Below are positions 10,875 to 22,911 of a stretch of DNA of 64,000 nt, one piece after another. The DNA comes from Rhododendron vialii (taxonomy: Eukaryota; Streptophyta; Magnoliopsida; Ericales; Ericaceae). The number at the start of each line of letters is the position of its first letter. Within the stretch, counting starts at the first letter, position 1. A program made the translations under genes and the position numbers. The stretch lies in NCBI RefSeq assembly GCF_030253575.1, contig NC_080563.1, positions 38,609,501 through 38,673,500 of the forward strand. Direction: 5' to 3'. The notes under the pieces are model-generated. The model made no database searches. It worked only from the letters and a program-made list of their open reading frames with translations, and was not told the origin of the DNA.

Positions 10875-12132
10875 CAACAAGCATAAAACAGAAAAAGACA
10901 CATTATTTAGCTGCAAAAGTTTATCCTCCAAAATTGGGCGCGTCAAAAGCTAAAGTACTCAAAACCCCAAGTACAAGTTCTTTGTCGTCCTTGACAAAGT
11001 AGAATGGTAATGGCAATTACTGAGGACTCGAAAGAAGGTCTACCTGTCATAGATGCTCAAAATGCTCCACAGATGGCACAAACACGTAGCTTCTGATCGG
11101 TCTATGAGAACATGAGATATTCCAGATTAGAATGTGTCTATGACTCTATGATACAAGGAACATCAACATTCCAATTTTTGGGGTTCAAACAGACTTCACT
11201 ATGATGAAGGCAACAAAATACGGGTGCGGAAGCAAAACAAAAATCTGTACAATTACAGAGTTAGAAAAGGGACTTAACTATGATCAAAGCTTAGCATTGT
11301 GCGTGCGTTTGTGAGTCCGGGGGAAGAGAACCTGTATGGAAAACTTTTATGAATTCAGAACCATGTCTGTGCGTGGGGAAGAAGAGGAAGGAGTAGGGTG
11401 GTATTTTTAGCGAACTGTTTTTTGTGGGAGTAATGCGCGGGAAGGAAGAGAAAGGAGTTCGTTGGTTTTTGGAGGGAACTGAACGTGGGGTGCGCTATTG
11501 GTTTGTAAACTTAACACTTCGCCCAAAGTGTAACTGCCCGTATTTGATTAGGTAATTTTTTTTGGATTATGAAAAGTCTTCATCGCTTCAATTCGTCCTC
11601 GACTTTTGAGGCAAAAGACGGGGCTTTTTCATCTTCATTGCAATCTAACAGAAAATTGACTGAAATTAAACCAGGAACAAACACACGGGATAAATAGGGG
11701 ATAAGTAAAAAACTGAAACAATAGTAATAAACAAAGACCAAATTTCCGGTCAAAGAACACTAACTACATACCTTCATACATTTGTAGACCTGAGACTCAC
11801 ATTGTGGGAATTTCAATCCCTTCAAATTGCCACGAGGCTCACTGAGGAGAAATGGCAATGCTTCCGTGTCAATCTCAAATCAAGAGTGTAACACGAATGT
11901 ATTACCATTAGGGGTACCTCATCGTATTAGTCAAGTAATTAGCATGAACAACCATTACAAACAAAACTGCAGATGCTAACTAATTGTTAATACTAGAGGC
12001 CGGGGGACACACGATGCGTGTGCAATTCCAATTTTGCATATTTTGTCAAAAATCAAGCAAACACTAAGCGATAAGCTACTGTATGCATATTGTCAAAAAT
12101 CAAACAAACAATAAGTGGAAAGCTATTATGCA

Positions 12133-12420
12133 CAATGTCCTAAATGGCGGCCACCTTGGCGCCATGATTTCACCCTAGACGGCTCATTTGGCGAATAGGG
12201 AGATTTGGCAAATAGGGAGATTTGGCAGAGCTTGGCAGAGCTTGGCGGGTGGCTAAGGGAGATTTGGCTGAGCTAGGCGGGGCTTGGGGGAGCTAGGCGG
12301 CCGTCTTGGCGGGGCTTGATCGCCTTAAAAATATTTTAAAATATATTTTGAAAAAAAACGCCGAATCTCTCGGGCAGCAGGTCGCCACCCGACTAGTGCC
12401 GAGCGCCATTTAGTACACTG
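12133..12420. mobile_element. hAT-type MITE with GGC-rich interior
   Basis: The ends are CAATGTCCTAAATGGCGG and CGCCATTTAGTACACTG, with 8-bp flanks ATTATGCA (12125-12132) and ATTAAGCA (12421-12428). Copy B shows the empty site GCTATTATGCTTGCAAAATT at about 19257-19276. The ends match those of 55796-56319 and 41901-42037, so all are one family. Confidence 0.85.
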
Positions 12421-13900
12421 ATTAAGCATGCAAAATTGGACTTGCACACGCATCGCGATGCGTGTGCCCTAGCATGTGTGAAGAAACACATTACCTTTTT
12501 GCTCGGCATCTCCAGCCCTCCCAAAACCTTGTTTTGCTTCTCCGGCAATAAAATACAGGTGCGGAAGCCAAACAAAAATCTGTACAATTAGAGACTCAAT
12601 CCAAGACCTAGCCCCACAAGGGAGGTCGTGTTTTGAAGCCTCTAGATAAGGAAGAGAGAAAACGAAAACGAAAATGAATTTGAAATACCTTCTAATGTTA
12701 ATTCAGAAGACAGCACAACTGAAACACCTATTTGACAAAATACCAATGCGTCAGGCTAGAGATATTGCCAATAGACACTCTACATAAGCTATGCATTAAC
12801 CATATCACCTCGATGTCTGAAAGCCTAGTCAACATGAACATGTTCAAGTCCCACTAGAGAACAGTTTTGCTCCAAAGCCCACACAACAAGAACATAACTT
12901 CAACTGAACAATAATTTATTTCCCCAGGTTAAATACCATGCTCTCAACTGAAATCTCAAGCAAATGGAGATTATCTTCATATTTTTCTACCTCAACCTCT
13001 ACCAACCAAGGCTTCAATAAGCTAAGTCATTAAACTTACTAGAACTAAATAGCTTAAAAAGGTGATTGTGACTCGAGCAGAAACTGAACAGAAGCATAAT
13101 CAGATGTACGAATCAAAAAGCATAGCAGATGAAACAAGTAAATCATATTGGACATGGCACACAATCAAACACAATGTCAGGCTCAATATACAAATCTGAA
13201 ATGAGAAACAAACACAAGTTTAAGCATCAGGCCAACAAGAACTATAAAAACATACAAGCACAAGTTATTGAACAAGAGCGACATCACATGACTCCAAGAA
13301 GATAAGTATATATAGATGAATGCATGCAAGGCACATAACGACAACCAATAACAAATTGACGAATTTTTTAAAAAGTATACAAGTTTTACATGTTACTAGT
13401 AAAAGCTCACATGCATTGCACGTGGAAGTTGCACCACTACTTGTAACATAGAGAACAATTTTATGTAAGAATAGTAGACTTTTTAGTCATCATACATTTT
13501 TATCAGAAGGCTATATGTTTGGGTTGGATGATAAAGAATAGAATTCAGTGCATGTGGTACAAACTTCTTTCTTAACACTATGGTATTGGCATTTGTAAAA
13601 TTTTGGGAGAAAAAGAAAAGAATTAGTCTTATCAGAAGAATGACTCTGGTTCAACCTCTCATCCATCCTATAGGTAGACACTCGAGATCCTCTCTAACAG
13701 GTTTGAAGAACAGATACTTGCGAGGGAAGTCGTGCAGGAATGAATAGGTAATACAGACCACCACATTGATTTCAACTGAGCAGAAGAACAAACTCTCAAT
13801 GTCACAAATTGAAGTATATTAGTCACAAATTGAATATGTTAGACCTTTCCCGTACATCTAATTTTCACCATAACTTGGTTGAAGGTTTATAACAGAAAAA

Positions 13901-13940
<40 letters not shown>

Positions 13941-14850
13941 GTGCACACTATTCAGCGGTTGGGACAGATTTGTTGAAGAAGGGTTATTGGCCCAAAAAAA
14001 TATGCCAGATACATAATCACTTACATCATATAAACAATCTCCAAAGCTTGTCCTCAAGGGGGCAATTAAACACAATTTAACATTTGTTTGTGTAATCTCT
14101 ACTCCAAATTACAACAAATATCAGAGTTATTAGCATCGCACGGGCCCAAAACTGTGGTCTTCCCGGGTGAGATCCCAAAACCGTGGTAGAACCTCCAAAA
14201 ATTGAATGCAGAATTACAAAGGAAACGATCCCAATTGACACAACCCCCTTCCTTCGATAAAATAAGCTTCCCTTGCTTTCATCTTGACACATACAGTGTT
14301 AAGCAAAGCAAAACATGGTTTCGTGTCTAAGGCCGACATACAACATATAGAATTCGAAACTCCTATTAGATTTAGTACCACCAAGTTTACAGGAATAACA
14401 TAACAAATAATGCCAAATGAACATAGAACGCAGAACAGGAATATATGTATGATGATGCTTTTGAACTAAAAGAATGCACTTAATAATCCACATTCATCCA
14501 ACTCCCAAAGCAATACCTCAATCTCACTTCCTCGACCAGATTGAACGGCTAAAATTCTTATCTCTAGCGTTGGCAGATGGTAAACATTGATGAAATCTGT
14601 CTTAATAGAGTCTCAATTGAATTGGGATTTTTGGAAATTATCTTTTTGATTAGAAATGAATACGCTTTGTAATCATTTTGTTTTAACCTAAGAAATAGAG
14701 AAACTTTTTAGGAATTTATCCTACAGTAAGATGGGAAACGCATAACAAGAACACCACTCAAAAAGAGGCGTAGACAAACTACAAACATGTAACAAAATGT
14801 TCTTCCAGCCTTCTAACGTGCACAATATTTTATTGTTAAAAATGAATTTG

Positions 14851-14990
14851 CATTACCTCCCTCCACAATTGTGCTTCTTTGGCACATCCATTTCAAGGTA
14901 GAATGGGACATCTTTGGCGAACATCTCCTCTGCAATTATCCTTGCCCAGCAAACAATATAGGGATAGTTGCTTAAGACAATGGGTCTTCT
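14851..14990 (-). CDS. Candidate exon of unidentified minus-strand gene
   Basis: The minus frame reads RIIAEEMFAKDVPFYLEMDV and then PKKHNCGG before a consensus donor (GGGAG followed by GTAATG). Composition looks like real protein and differs from the AT-rich shadows around it. The acceptor is uncertain, so the left limit in transcript sense is approximate. I do not recognise the family. Confidence 0.3.
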
Positions 14991-16414
14991 ACAGTTGCTT
15001 GAGATCAAGCAGAGATAATGAACTTTAAGTACATCCACACTATCTCCATGTTAAAGTTTCATACTAAATTCTGGCTTGCGCTTCCCTACAAAAAAAACAG
15101 TTTTGGATTAATAGGGTATATATTCATCTAAATGTGGTACCCTACTCTGTTAGTCCTTTTGCTACTCTCTTTTGTGGTATCATGTAATCATTAAGATACT
15201 ACTACAAATTCTAACATAACCACAGCCACTATAGCACAAAGCAAAATCAATAATATAAACAATTGCCCGGATGGAGAACTGCCAAAATGAAAAGCGAGCT
15301 ATGAACGACAAACTCAGGGCAATAAAATAGGTAAAGCTACTTTTTAACTAAATGTATCGAGCAATCCTAACTTTGTGATGCTGGATAGTCCGATCTTTTG
15401 CCCTTCGTAATTACTTCAAGTTATATTCATTCATTAAAGAGTCTTGAATTATGTCTTTTCCCTAACATGTTGACCTATGTTCTTCCAATCTCCATTCAAA
15501 TCACAACATGACATGCTCTTCCTTATGGGTTATCTTAACTTATGCTAAGATTTAAGTTTCACCGATTCAGACATGTGACATGACAATAGCACAATACCCG
15601 TACACTATACAAAAGGAGAGCGCGTTGGGACATGTTAAAAAGCCATATTCATGTATTGACATGTATGTTGAATGTTACACTGAAATTATGTAAAGACAAA
15701 ATTAAGGCTCTAATTATAGTAACATTACCATAAGTGCCTTCATTCCCTAATGTCATAACAGAACTCTAATTTTTTATTACCTTATTTGTGAAAGTGTTCC
15801 AACTTCCAACAAAAAGTGTGTAATCATTCATCTTTGGGATGATAACCAACCAACCATTATAACTAACACAAAAAGGAGACACCCATTAGCTTTAGCTGGA
15901 CCATACTATTTCATTTGACACCCCGAGCTCATTGTAGATTTCCTTTGGATGCATCGGTTTTTAAAGTCGGGCATGTGTCCAAAGAATACACGGAAAGTGT
16001 CGCCGTCAGACACCAGTACATACCTCTTACAACGGGTCCGTCCTTCATAGGCTATAATTCATCTATGCTGGGTTCTTGCAATAATTGGCCAGTGCAAGTT
16101 TTTGTGCAAACAACAGTTTATATAATATAGCAGTTGCATTAACAAAGTCAATAAGCACTAACCACCAAGGCTATTCAAACAAAGAGCTGAGGATGATGGA
16201 GTGGTTGATAGACACGCATGTACTATTTGTGGCGGTATTCCTCAAGACTTGTACATATAGATAGATTCATAACTGCGACCAAGTCTCTGGATGTTGCAAA
16301 AAGGATCATGACGTATGCCAAGGGAAGACTGACTTAGAATACAAAAAAACCAAAAGCAATATCCCCTATAAAACCCTGGATACACACAGTACCACATGAA
16401 TTCAAAGGTCACCT

Positions 16415-16500
16415 TCTAGAGTACCAGAAATTTGGATAGTCTTCTCTGTAGTCTCCAGTCTATGTTCAAGGATATTAACTTCGCCCCCAGATAGCTGTTT
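16415..16500 (-). CDS. Candidate exon of unidentified minus-strand gene
   Basis: The minus frame reads QLSGGEVNILEHRLETTEKT followed by IQISGTLE. An AACAG acceptor precedes it, and either a GTGACC donor or a TGA a few codons later follows. The charged, helix-favouring sequence looks coding. It could be an exon of the same unknown gene as the pieces at 14851-14990 and 16726-16792. I do not recognise it. Confidence 0.3.
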
Positions 16501-16725
16501 TGATTAAGAACCAATCAATGACAATAAACTTGGGCCTGGCTCAACATTTGAAAACAAAATAGAAGGCTGCAACAGCCTCGTATAACAAACCGTTCTTGAA
16601 CAAGATTTTAATGAGTCGAGCATGAGTAACTGTGCAGGTTTAGTAAAATCACAGGTTTTAGGTGAATGTCACAGGTTTATGAGTTTCTCGTATGATTCGG
16701 AATTAGTTATGCCAAATTCTTACCT

Positions 16726-16792
16726 TCTTTGGTTCTCATCTTTGGCCGCCTTCAGCATATAGAATTTTACAAAGTCCAGTTCAAAAAGCACC
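16726..16792 (-). CDS. Candidate short exon of unidentified minus-strand gene
   Basis: After a GGGCAG acceptor the minus frame reads VLFELDFVKFYMLKAAKDEN and then QRR up to a GTAAGA donor. Clean splice signals on both sides and protein-like content make this the best of the three candidate exons here. Family unknown. Confidence 0.38.
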
Positions 16793-18578
16793 TGCCCAAA
16801 TTCAAGACATCAGTAGAAGATAAAAGAGATAGTGTACAAATGTCGACGGAGACACTACAAGTATCATTGATTTAATTTTCTCACTTCTGCGTCAGAAGTT
16901 TGCAACAAATAATCAGCAAAATGTGATAACAATTCAATGGTCAGTGTCTTGCTTTGTTCAAAACTATGAAAACATGAGTTGTTGTTGTGATATTGAGGAA
17001 CGGACACGGACTCAACAAGTTGTAAATAAAATTGTCAAATTTGTAGTCGGTTCGCACCAAGGGAACAGAAACCCCTTAAATCCAACACCAAAAAATGTTG
17101 AGGAATTCCATCGAACAGTTGGTCTACATAACTCAAAACAAGTTCTATCGATGTTTACAACTAACGCCAATGGATGCATAGACCATGGATAAGACTGAAC
17201 TTATTGCGCAAACACGCAAAAAAGCAGTAACTAATTCTAAATAAAACCATCAATGCGTGGTCCCTTGGCACAAAGAGAAAAGAAACCCCTTAAATCCATA
17301 AACCCAAAATGTTGAGGAATTTCATGGATCAAATGGTGTACCTAACATTAAAAAAATGGAGGCTTTTCTTTGGGATATCAGTCTGCTATTGATGATTAAA
17401 AGAAAGGGCGATGCAATCTAGACAATGGATAAGATTGTACTTACTTTGCACTGTCTGCATCTAGTGTTGGGGGCCGGAATTTCGGCAGCCAAGAGAGATT
17501 TTCCGTATCAGTGATAACTGAATGAGAGGGGCAAAGATTGAGAGGTTTGATGAATTTTGTCGACATTGAAGAGGGGGCGAGAGAGTTGGAGGGAGAGTTT
17601 CTGTCCGGTGAATGCGATCATTGAAGCACTTGAAGTAGTTTGGGGGCCGTTTGTTATTTCGATTGGACATACGTGACGTTTGGAGTGTGAAGAAGGATAG
17701 ATGTCGCTTGGACTTTGGAGTCTTGAGGAATGAAGTTGTGCTTATGATTTTGGAAAATTTTAAAATAACAAAGGGTAGTTTAGGAAGAGAAAAGTCGACA
17801 AACATGTCAACCTTTTATAACCAGTATAGAATAGATATAGATAGATAGATATAGAAGTGTTTATAGTCATGCCCATTCAAAGGCATGACATACCTGCATT
17901 CAGGAGTTCTTACGTTTTCAGTTAAAATTTCCTTGAACTAGATGCATAAAATTCTTTATCGACTTTTTGATATTTCTAATTGCCAAATAGCAAGGCGTAG
18001 TCTATGACAACAAGCACTATGACAACAAGCAGTCATTTCATATTCAGATTTTTTCCACACAAATAGGCGAACGAGCATGAACAAGAGATGATTGGACAAA
18101 TCGATGACACAGGTGCAAGAACACTCAGTAACATTCCCGATTAAAAGGATCCCCAAAACTCTTAAATAGAAAGCAAAAAAGTCGAGTCAGGCCAAAAACC
18201 TGCTGGTGACAAGGAGGTATAATCACCATGTCAAAAGCTGAAGTACTTAAAACCCCAAGTACTAGTTCTTTGTCATCCTTAAAAAGGTAGAATGGTAATT
18301 GCAATTAGTGAGGACTAAAAAGAAGATTTACATGTCATAGACGCTCAAAAATACTCCACAGATGTCACAGACACGCATCTTCTGACCCGTCTATGAGATC
18401 ATGAGATTTTCCAGATTAGAATGTGTTTATGATACAAGAAACAATCAACACTACAATTTTGGGGTTCAAATAGACTTCACTTTGATGAAGGCAACAAAAT
18501 AGGAGGGCGGAAGCTAAACAAAAATCTGTACAGTCAGAGAGGTAGAAAGGGACTTTAACTTTGATCAAAGCTTAGCTT

Positions 18579-18611
18579 TGTGTGTGTGTGTGCGCGCGCG
18601 CACGTGCGCAC

Positions 18612-18647
<36 letters not shown>
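18579..18647. repeat. Compound (TG)n(CG)n(TG)n(AG)n microsatellite
   Basis: About 52 bases (18579-18630) alternate pyrimidine and purine without a break, including GCGCGCGCG and CACGTGCGCACGTG. A GA run follows to about 18647. Copy A has only a short TGTGCGTGCG at the same place (about 11298), so the tract expanded in copy B. Confidence 0.9.
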
Positions 18648-19794
18648 ACCTGCATAGAAAACTTTATGAATTTAGAACCATGTCTGTGCGTGGGGAAGGA
18701 GTAGGGTGGGTTTTGGAGCAAACTGTTTTTTGTGGGAGTAATGCGTGGGGAAGAAGAGAAAGGAGTTGGTTGGTTTTTGGAGGGAACTGAACGTGGGGTG
18801 TGAGCTCTTGGTTTGTAACTGTCGTAACAAGTGTTACTTTTTGATTAGGTGATTTTTTAATGAGGGTATTTTTTGAGTAGATAAAAGTCTTCTTGGCTTC
18901 AATCCGTCCTCGACTTTAGAGGCAAAAGACGGGGCTTTTTTCATCCTCATTGCAATCTAACAGCAAATTCACTGAAATTGACCCAGGAACAAACACACAG
19001 GATAAAATAGGGGATAAGTACTGAAGCAGTACTAAACAAAGACCAAATTTGCAGTGAAAGAACACTAATTACAAACCTTCATACATTTATAGACGTGAGA
19101 CTGGCATTGGGGCAATTTCAATACCTTCAAATGGCCTACGCCGAGGAGAAATGGTAACGCTTCCGTGTCAATCTCAAATCAAGAGCAGTGTAACACGAAT
19201 GTATTACCATTAGGGTACCTCATCATACCAGTTAAGTAATTAGCAAATAAGCAGAAAGCTATTATGCTTGCAAAATTGGACTTGCACACGCATCGTGTGT
19301 ACCCTGAGTCCCTGACCTCTAGTGTGAAGAAATACATTACCCTTTTGCATAGCCGAAGCATCGCCAGCCCTTCCAATACCTCGTTTGCACAGCCGCAGCG
19401 TCTCCAGCCCTCCCAAAACCTCGTTTAGCTTCTCCGGCAACAAAATACGGGTGCAGAAGCCGAAAAAAATCTGTACAATTAGAGAATCAATCCAAGACCC
19501 AGCCCCACTAGGGAGGTCGTGGTTTAAAGGCCTCTAGATAAGGAAGAGAGAAAACAAAACAAAAAAATGAATCTGAAATAGCTTCTCTCCTCTTCTAAGA
19601 CCATCTATTGATTGTTCCTCTCTTCCTGAAAAATTAATTGAGAGGAGAGCACTACTGAAACACCCATTTGAAAAAAATTCAATGCATCAGGCAGTCAAGC
19701 TAGAGATATTCCCTATAGACACTCTACATAAGCTATGCATTAACCATAGCCTCTCAATGTCTGAAAGCCTAGTCAACACAAACATGTTCAAGTT

Positions 19795-20032
19795 CCACTA
19801 GAAAACTGTTTTTCTCCAAAGCCCACTCAACAAGAACCTGTTCAACTTCAACTGAAGAATAGTTTAATTCACCGAGTCAATTAAAATCCATATTTATTTG
19901 CCCGGGTTAAATACCACTAGAAAACTGTTTTTCTCCAAAGCCCACTCAACAAGAACCTGTTCAACTTCAACTGAAGAATAATTTAATTCACTGGGTCAAT
20001 TAAAAACCATATTTATTTGCCCGGGTTAAATA
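19795..20032. repeat. 119-bp tandem duplication inside copy B
   Basis: The block beginning CCACTAGAAAACTGTTTTTC occurs at 19795 and again at 19914 with only a few mismatches. Copy A has a single, slightly shorter version at about 12852-12945. Confidence 0.9.
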
Positions 20033-20509
20033 CCATGCTTTCAACTGAAATCTCAATCAAATGGCAATTATATTCAAGTTTTTCGACCTCAACCTCCAAC
20101 AACCAAGGGTCTAATAAGAGAAGTCATTATACTTACAAGAACTAAATATCATAAAAAGGCAATTGTGACTCCAGCAGAACCTGAACAGGAACGTAATCCG
20201 ATATACGAATCAGAAGGCAGAGAAGATGAATCAAGTAAACCATATTGGACATGTCACACAATCATACACAACTTTAGGTTTAATATAAAAATCCGAAAAG
20301 TGAGAAATAAACACAAGTTTAAGCATCAGGTCAACAAGAACCTTAAAACGTACAAGCACAAGTTATTGAACAAGAATGACATCACATGACTCCAAAAAGA
20401 GAAGTATAAATTGATAGATGCATGCAAGGCACATAACGACAACCCGTAACAAATTAACGAATTTTCAAAACGTAAACATTTTGACATGTTATGTGTATAT
20501 TGTTGTTGT

Positions 20510-22640
20510 ATGTGTATATTGTCGTGCCCATTTAAAGGCATGATATGCCTGCATTCTGGAATTCTTATGTTTCTCGTTAAAATTTCCTTGAACTAGATGC
20601 ATACAATTCTTTATTGCTTTTTTGTTATTGGTAATTGCTAAACAGCAAGGCCTAGTCTATGACAAAAAGCAGGCATTTCATATTCAGATTTTTTCCCACA
20701 AATAGGTGACCGAGCGTGAACAAGAGATGATTAGACAAATCGATGACACAGGTGAAAGAACTCTCAGTACCATTCTCAATTAAAAAGATCCCCAAAACTC
20801 TGAAATAGAGTTCAAAACAGTAGAGTCAAGCCACCATATGACTGTTTACAGCCCCTAAAAGTCAGGTGATACTCAAGCTTGGTTGCACGTTAATTCCCGT
20901 TGGAGCTCAGCTCTTGTTCCAGCCAAGACCAAGGCCTAGCTCACCTCATCGAGGCTTAATGAATAGATCATCTAACATGCTAACTCGTGTGCAAATAAAG
21001 GACAAGAAAAGTTAGTAAGTTACTCTTGCAAGTGAAAATTTTCAAGGAGCGTCTTGCCATGACCAAAGGTTGAAAAGGACATTTGGCAAGTCAAATCAGA
21101 AGCCAATCTTACATATAATGCAGCTTATGGGAAGTACAGGAACAGCCAAAAAAAAAAAAAAACCCATTAGTGGCCACAATTTATGATTTTACTCACTTTC
21201 ATGTGAATTTAAGGGTTGGCAGCTCGAGGATCATCATTCTAAGAGACAGCAAGCCGAAATTAAAATTCGTTTAAAAAAAGCTACGTCTAACCAAGCTGCA
21301 GCAGATCACTCAAGCACCACACGTCTGCCACAAACTACAAGCTCTAAAAAACCAAGTTTGAACACGTGTCAGATACTCAACTTGTTTACGGCCCTACTTT
21401 GGATAAGGTGACCAAAGCAATGGTCTGAAGTTTGATCACGATTCACGATGTTCTTAAACACAAGCACAATATTAAGCTGATTTGCCTAACCAGTCCATAA
21501 CAAAGAACTGGTTTTTATAACTATACTTCAGCTCCCATATTGTCAATTGTGTTGGAAGTCAATCAAGAGACAAATGCAGCTGGAATTCCAATGTCAAACA
21601 AGAGAACGTCAATACAACGCCATCGTCCAATAAGAGACAGACAAAATATGGAAGAACACTCTTCCCGAGTCAAGAAAAACTCACAGATCCATATTAATTG
21701 AGAATCTCTCAGAAGCGACTGAAACATTTATACCAGCACTTGAATCACATATCCAAAGTACCAATTTTAAGTATTCAACACATACACCATAGCACTGTTA
21801 ACAGGAGCTACTAACAAATTTGCAGATGACATTAATTAGGCATCCAAGGAAACAGATAAAGCAAAAGCCCAAATCCTAGATCGGAACAACAAAACTATAC
21901 AACTTGGCAAACATTTTGTTTTCTATTCCATCTTAAACGAACTTTCTTCAACAAAATAAGAGGTAAATAGCCCCACAAAATCTACACAAAGATCGAATTA
22001 AATCATCTTACCAGAAGCTCAGCTAACTTCTCACGGACTTGCATATAGCCCAAGTTAAGCTTTCCTCCAAAATGATCAGCTAAACAGCGGTCACTAGAGA
22101 CTACATAAAACATCAAACTAGCATTAGTAAAGAAGATCCTTCAGTGGATAACTAGAAAGGTAATACATTAGCCCCATAAATTTAGAGCTGCTAATAACAT
22201 GATCTACAAGCGTAAAACAGAAAAGGACGCACATTCTTTAGCTGCAAAAGTTTATCCTCCAAAACTGGGTGAAAAGCCTGCGGGCAACAAGGAGGTATAA
22301 TCACCATGTCAAAAGCTGAAGTACCTAAAACCCCAAGTACTAGATCTTTGTCGTCCTTAACAAAGTAGAACGGTAACTGCAATTACAGAAGACTAAAAAG
22401 AAGATTTACCTGTCCTACCTAGATGCTCAAAAATGCTCCACAGATGTCACAGACACGTAGCTTCTATTCGGTCTATGACACCATGAGAATTTCCGGATTA
22501 GAATGTATTTATGATACAAAAAACATAAACAATCCAATTTTTGGGGTTCAAACAGACTTCACTTTGATGAAGGCAACAAAATACGGGTGCAGAAGCTAAA
22601 CAAAAATCTGTATAATTAGAGAGGTAGAAAAGGGAACGTT
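20510..22640. repeat. Segmental duplication copy C
   Basis: Begins like A and B (GTGCCCATTTAAAGGCATGA) and ends near GAGGTAGAAAAGGGAAC, where A and B continue, so it covers only the first part of the duplicated unit. It carries about 1.1 kb (20895-22011) missing from A and the better-spliced LUC7-like exon. It preserves the empty site of the 10472-10874 MITE. Confidence 0.72.
22012..22100 (-). CDS. LUC7-like zinc-finger exon, copy C
   Basis: After a TTTATGTAG acceptor, with TACTAATG upstream as a plausible branch site, the 89-nt exon reads SSDRCLADHFGGKLNLGYM and then QVREKLAELL before a GTAAGATG donor. This is the second zinc finger of LUC7-type U1-snRNP proteins. Two positions that are conserved in the family differ here (R to C in DRRL, H to N in KLHLG), while copy A keeps both. 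The preceding and following LUC7 exons (N-terminal finger, coiled coil, RS tail) were not found in this window. It is therefore either an orphan exon from a transposed or duplicated fragment, or part of a badly eroded gene. Confidence 0.6.
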
Positions 22641-22859
22641 TCGGAAGCTCGCGTCACTTCCCAATTCCTCCCTTCCTCATCACCTGGAAAAGTCTCACGT
22701 CTCCGTTATCTCCCAAATTTCGGTTTGTAATCTCCAACCGCTGGTGGTTGTTGGCAACGCCGTCGAGGCTGATCTTCAGAACTGGGAGTTGTCTTGTGCT
22801 GATGTCCGCCAGGGCGGTTTTCCGACGGTTGTATTGAAGCCGCAGAGACAGAACCTAAT

Positions 22860-22911
<52 letters not shown>

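Larger units (their letters stand above)
9835..13400. repeat. Segmental duplication copy A
   Basis: Starts at CCCATTCAAAGGCATGATAT and aligns to copy B (17868-20495) and copy C (20510-22640) in the same orientation. Shared anchors include GAACTAGATGCATA, TTCATATTCAGATTTTTT, ATGAAGGCAACAAAATA and ACACGAATGTATTACCAT. Copy A holds two insertions absent from its sister copies (10472-10874 and 12133-12420). Relative to C it lacks about 1.1 kb next to the LUC7-like exon. The sequence looks mostly like intron or flank; the only recognisable coding piece is the LUC7-like exon on the minus strand. Confidence 0.75.
13401..17867. other. Unassigned region between segmental copies A and B
   Basis: Unique in this window apart from a (AC)n microsatellite at 13904-13938 and a local duplication: 17065-17130 and 17285-17345 share AAACCCCTTAAATCCA and AATGTTGAGGAATT. 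Several minus-strand pieces look like exons (listed separately), but no complete gene model could be built. Plus-strand ORFs in this stretch resemble nothing known. Confidence 0.4.
17868..20495. repeat. Segmental duplication copy B
   Basis: Aligns with copy A across its length but lacks the part of A that contains the LUC7-like exon: the sequence jumps near 18180-18200 directly to the block matching A about 10930. It preserves the empty site of the 12133-12420 MITE. Private changes are a large alternating microsatellite at 18579-18647 and a 119-bp tandem duplication at 19795-20032. No coding exon is recognised in B. Confidence 0.75.

Noticed and set aside
10592..10903. 103-aa and 76-aa ORFs with Tyr-Arg-Thr-Val-Pro repeats
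   Set aside because: Produced by GGTACCGG arrays inside a MITE; no protein support.
17461..17805. 114-aa minus-strand ORF as a complete gene
   Set aside because: Looks like leader sequence; composition is Ser/Pro/Leu-rich without domain, and a donor-like GTAAGT follows the stop. Mentioned only as a possible first exon.
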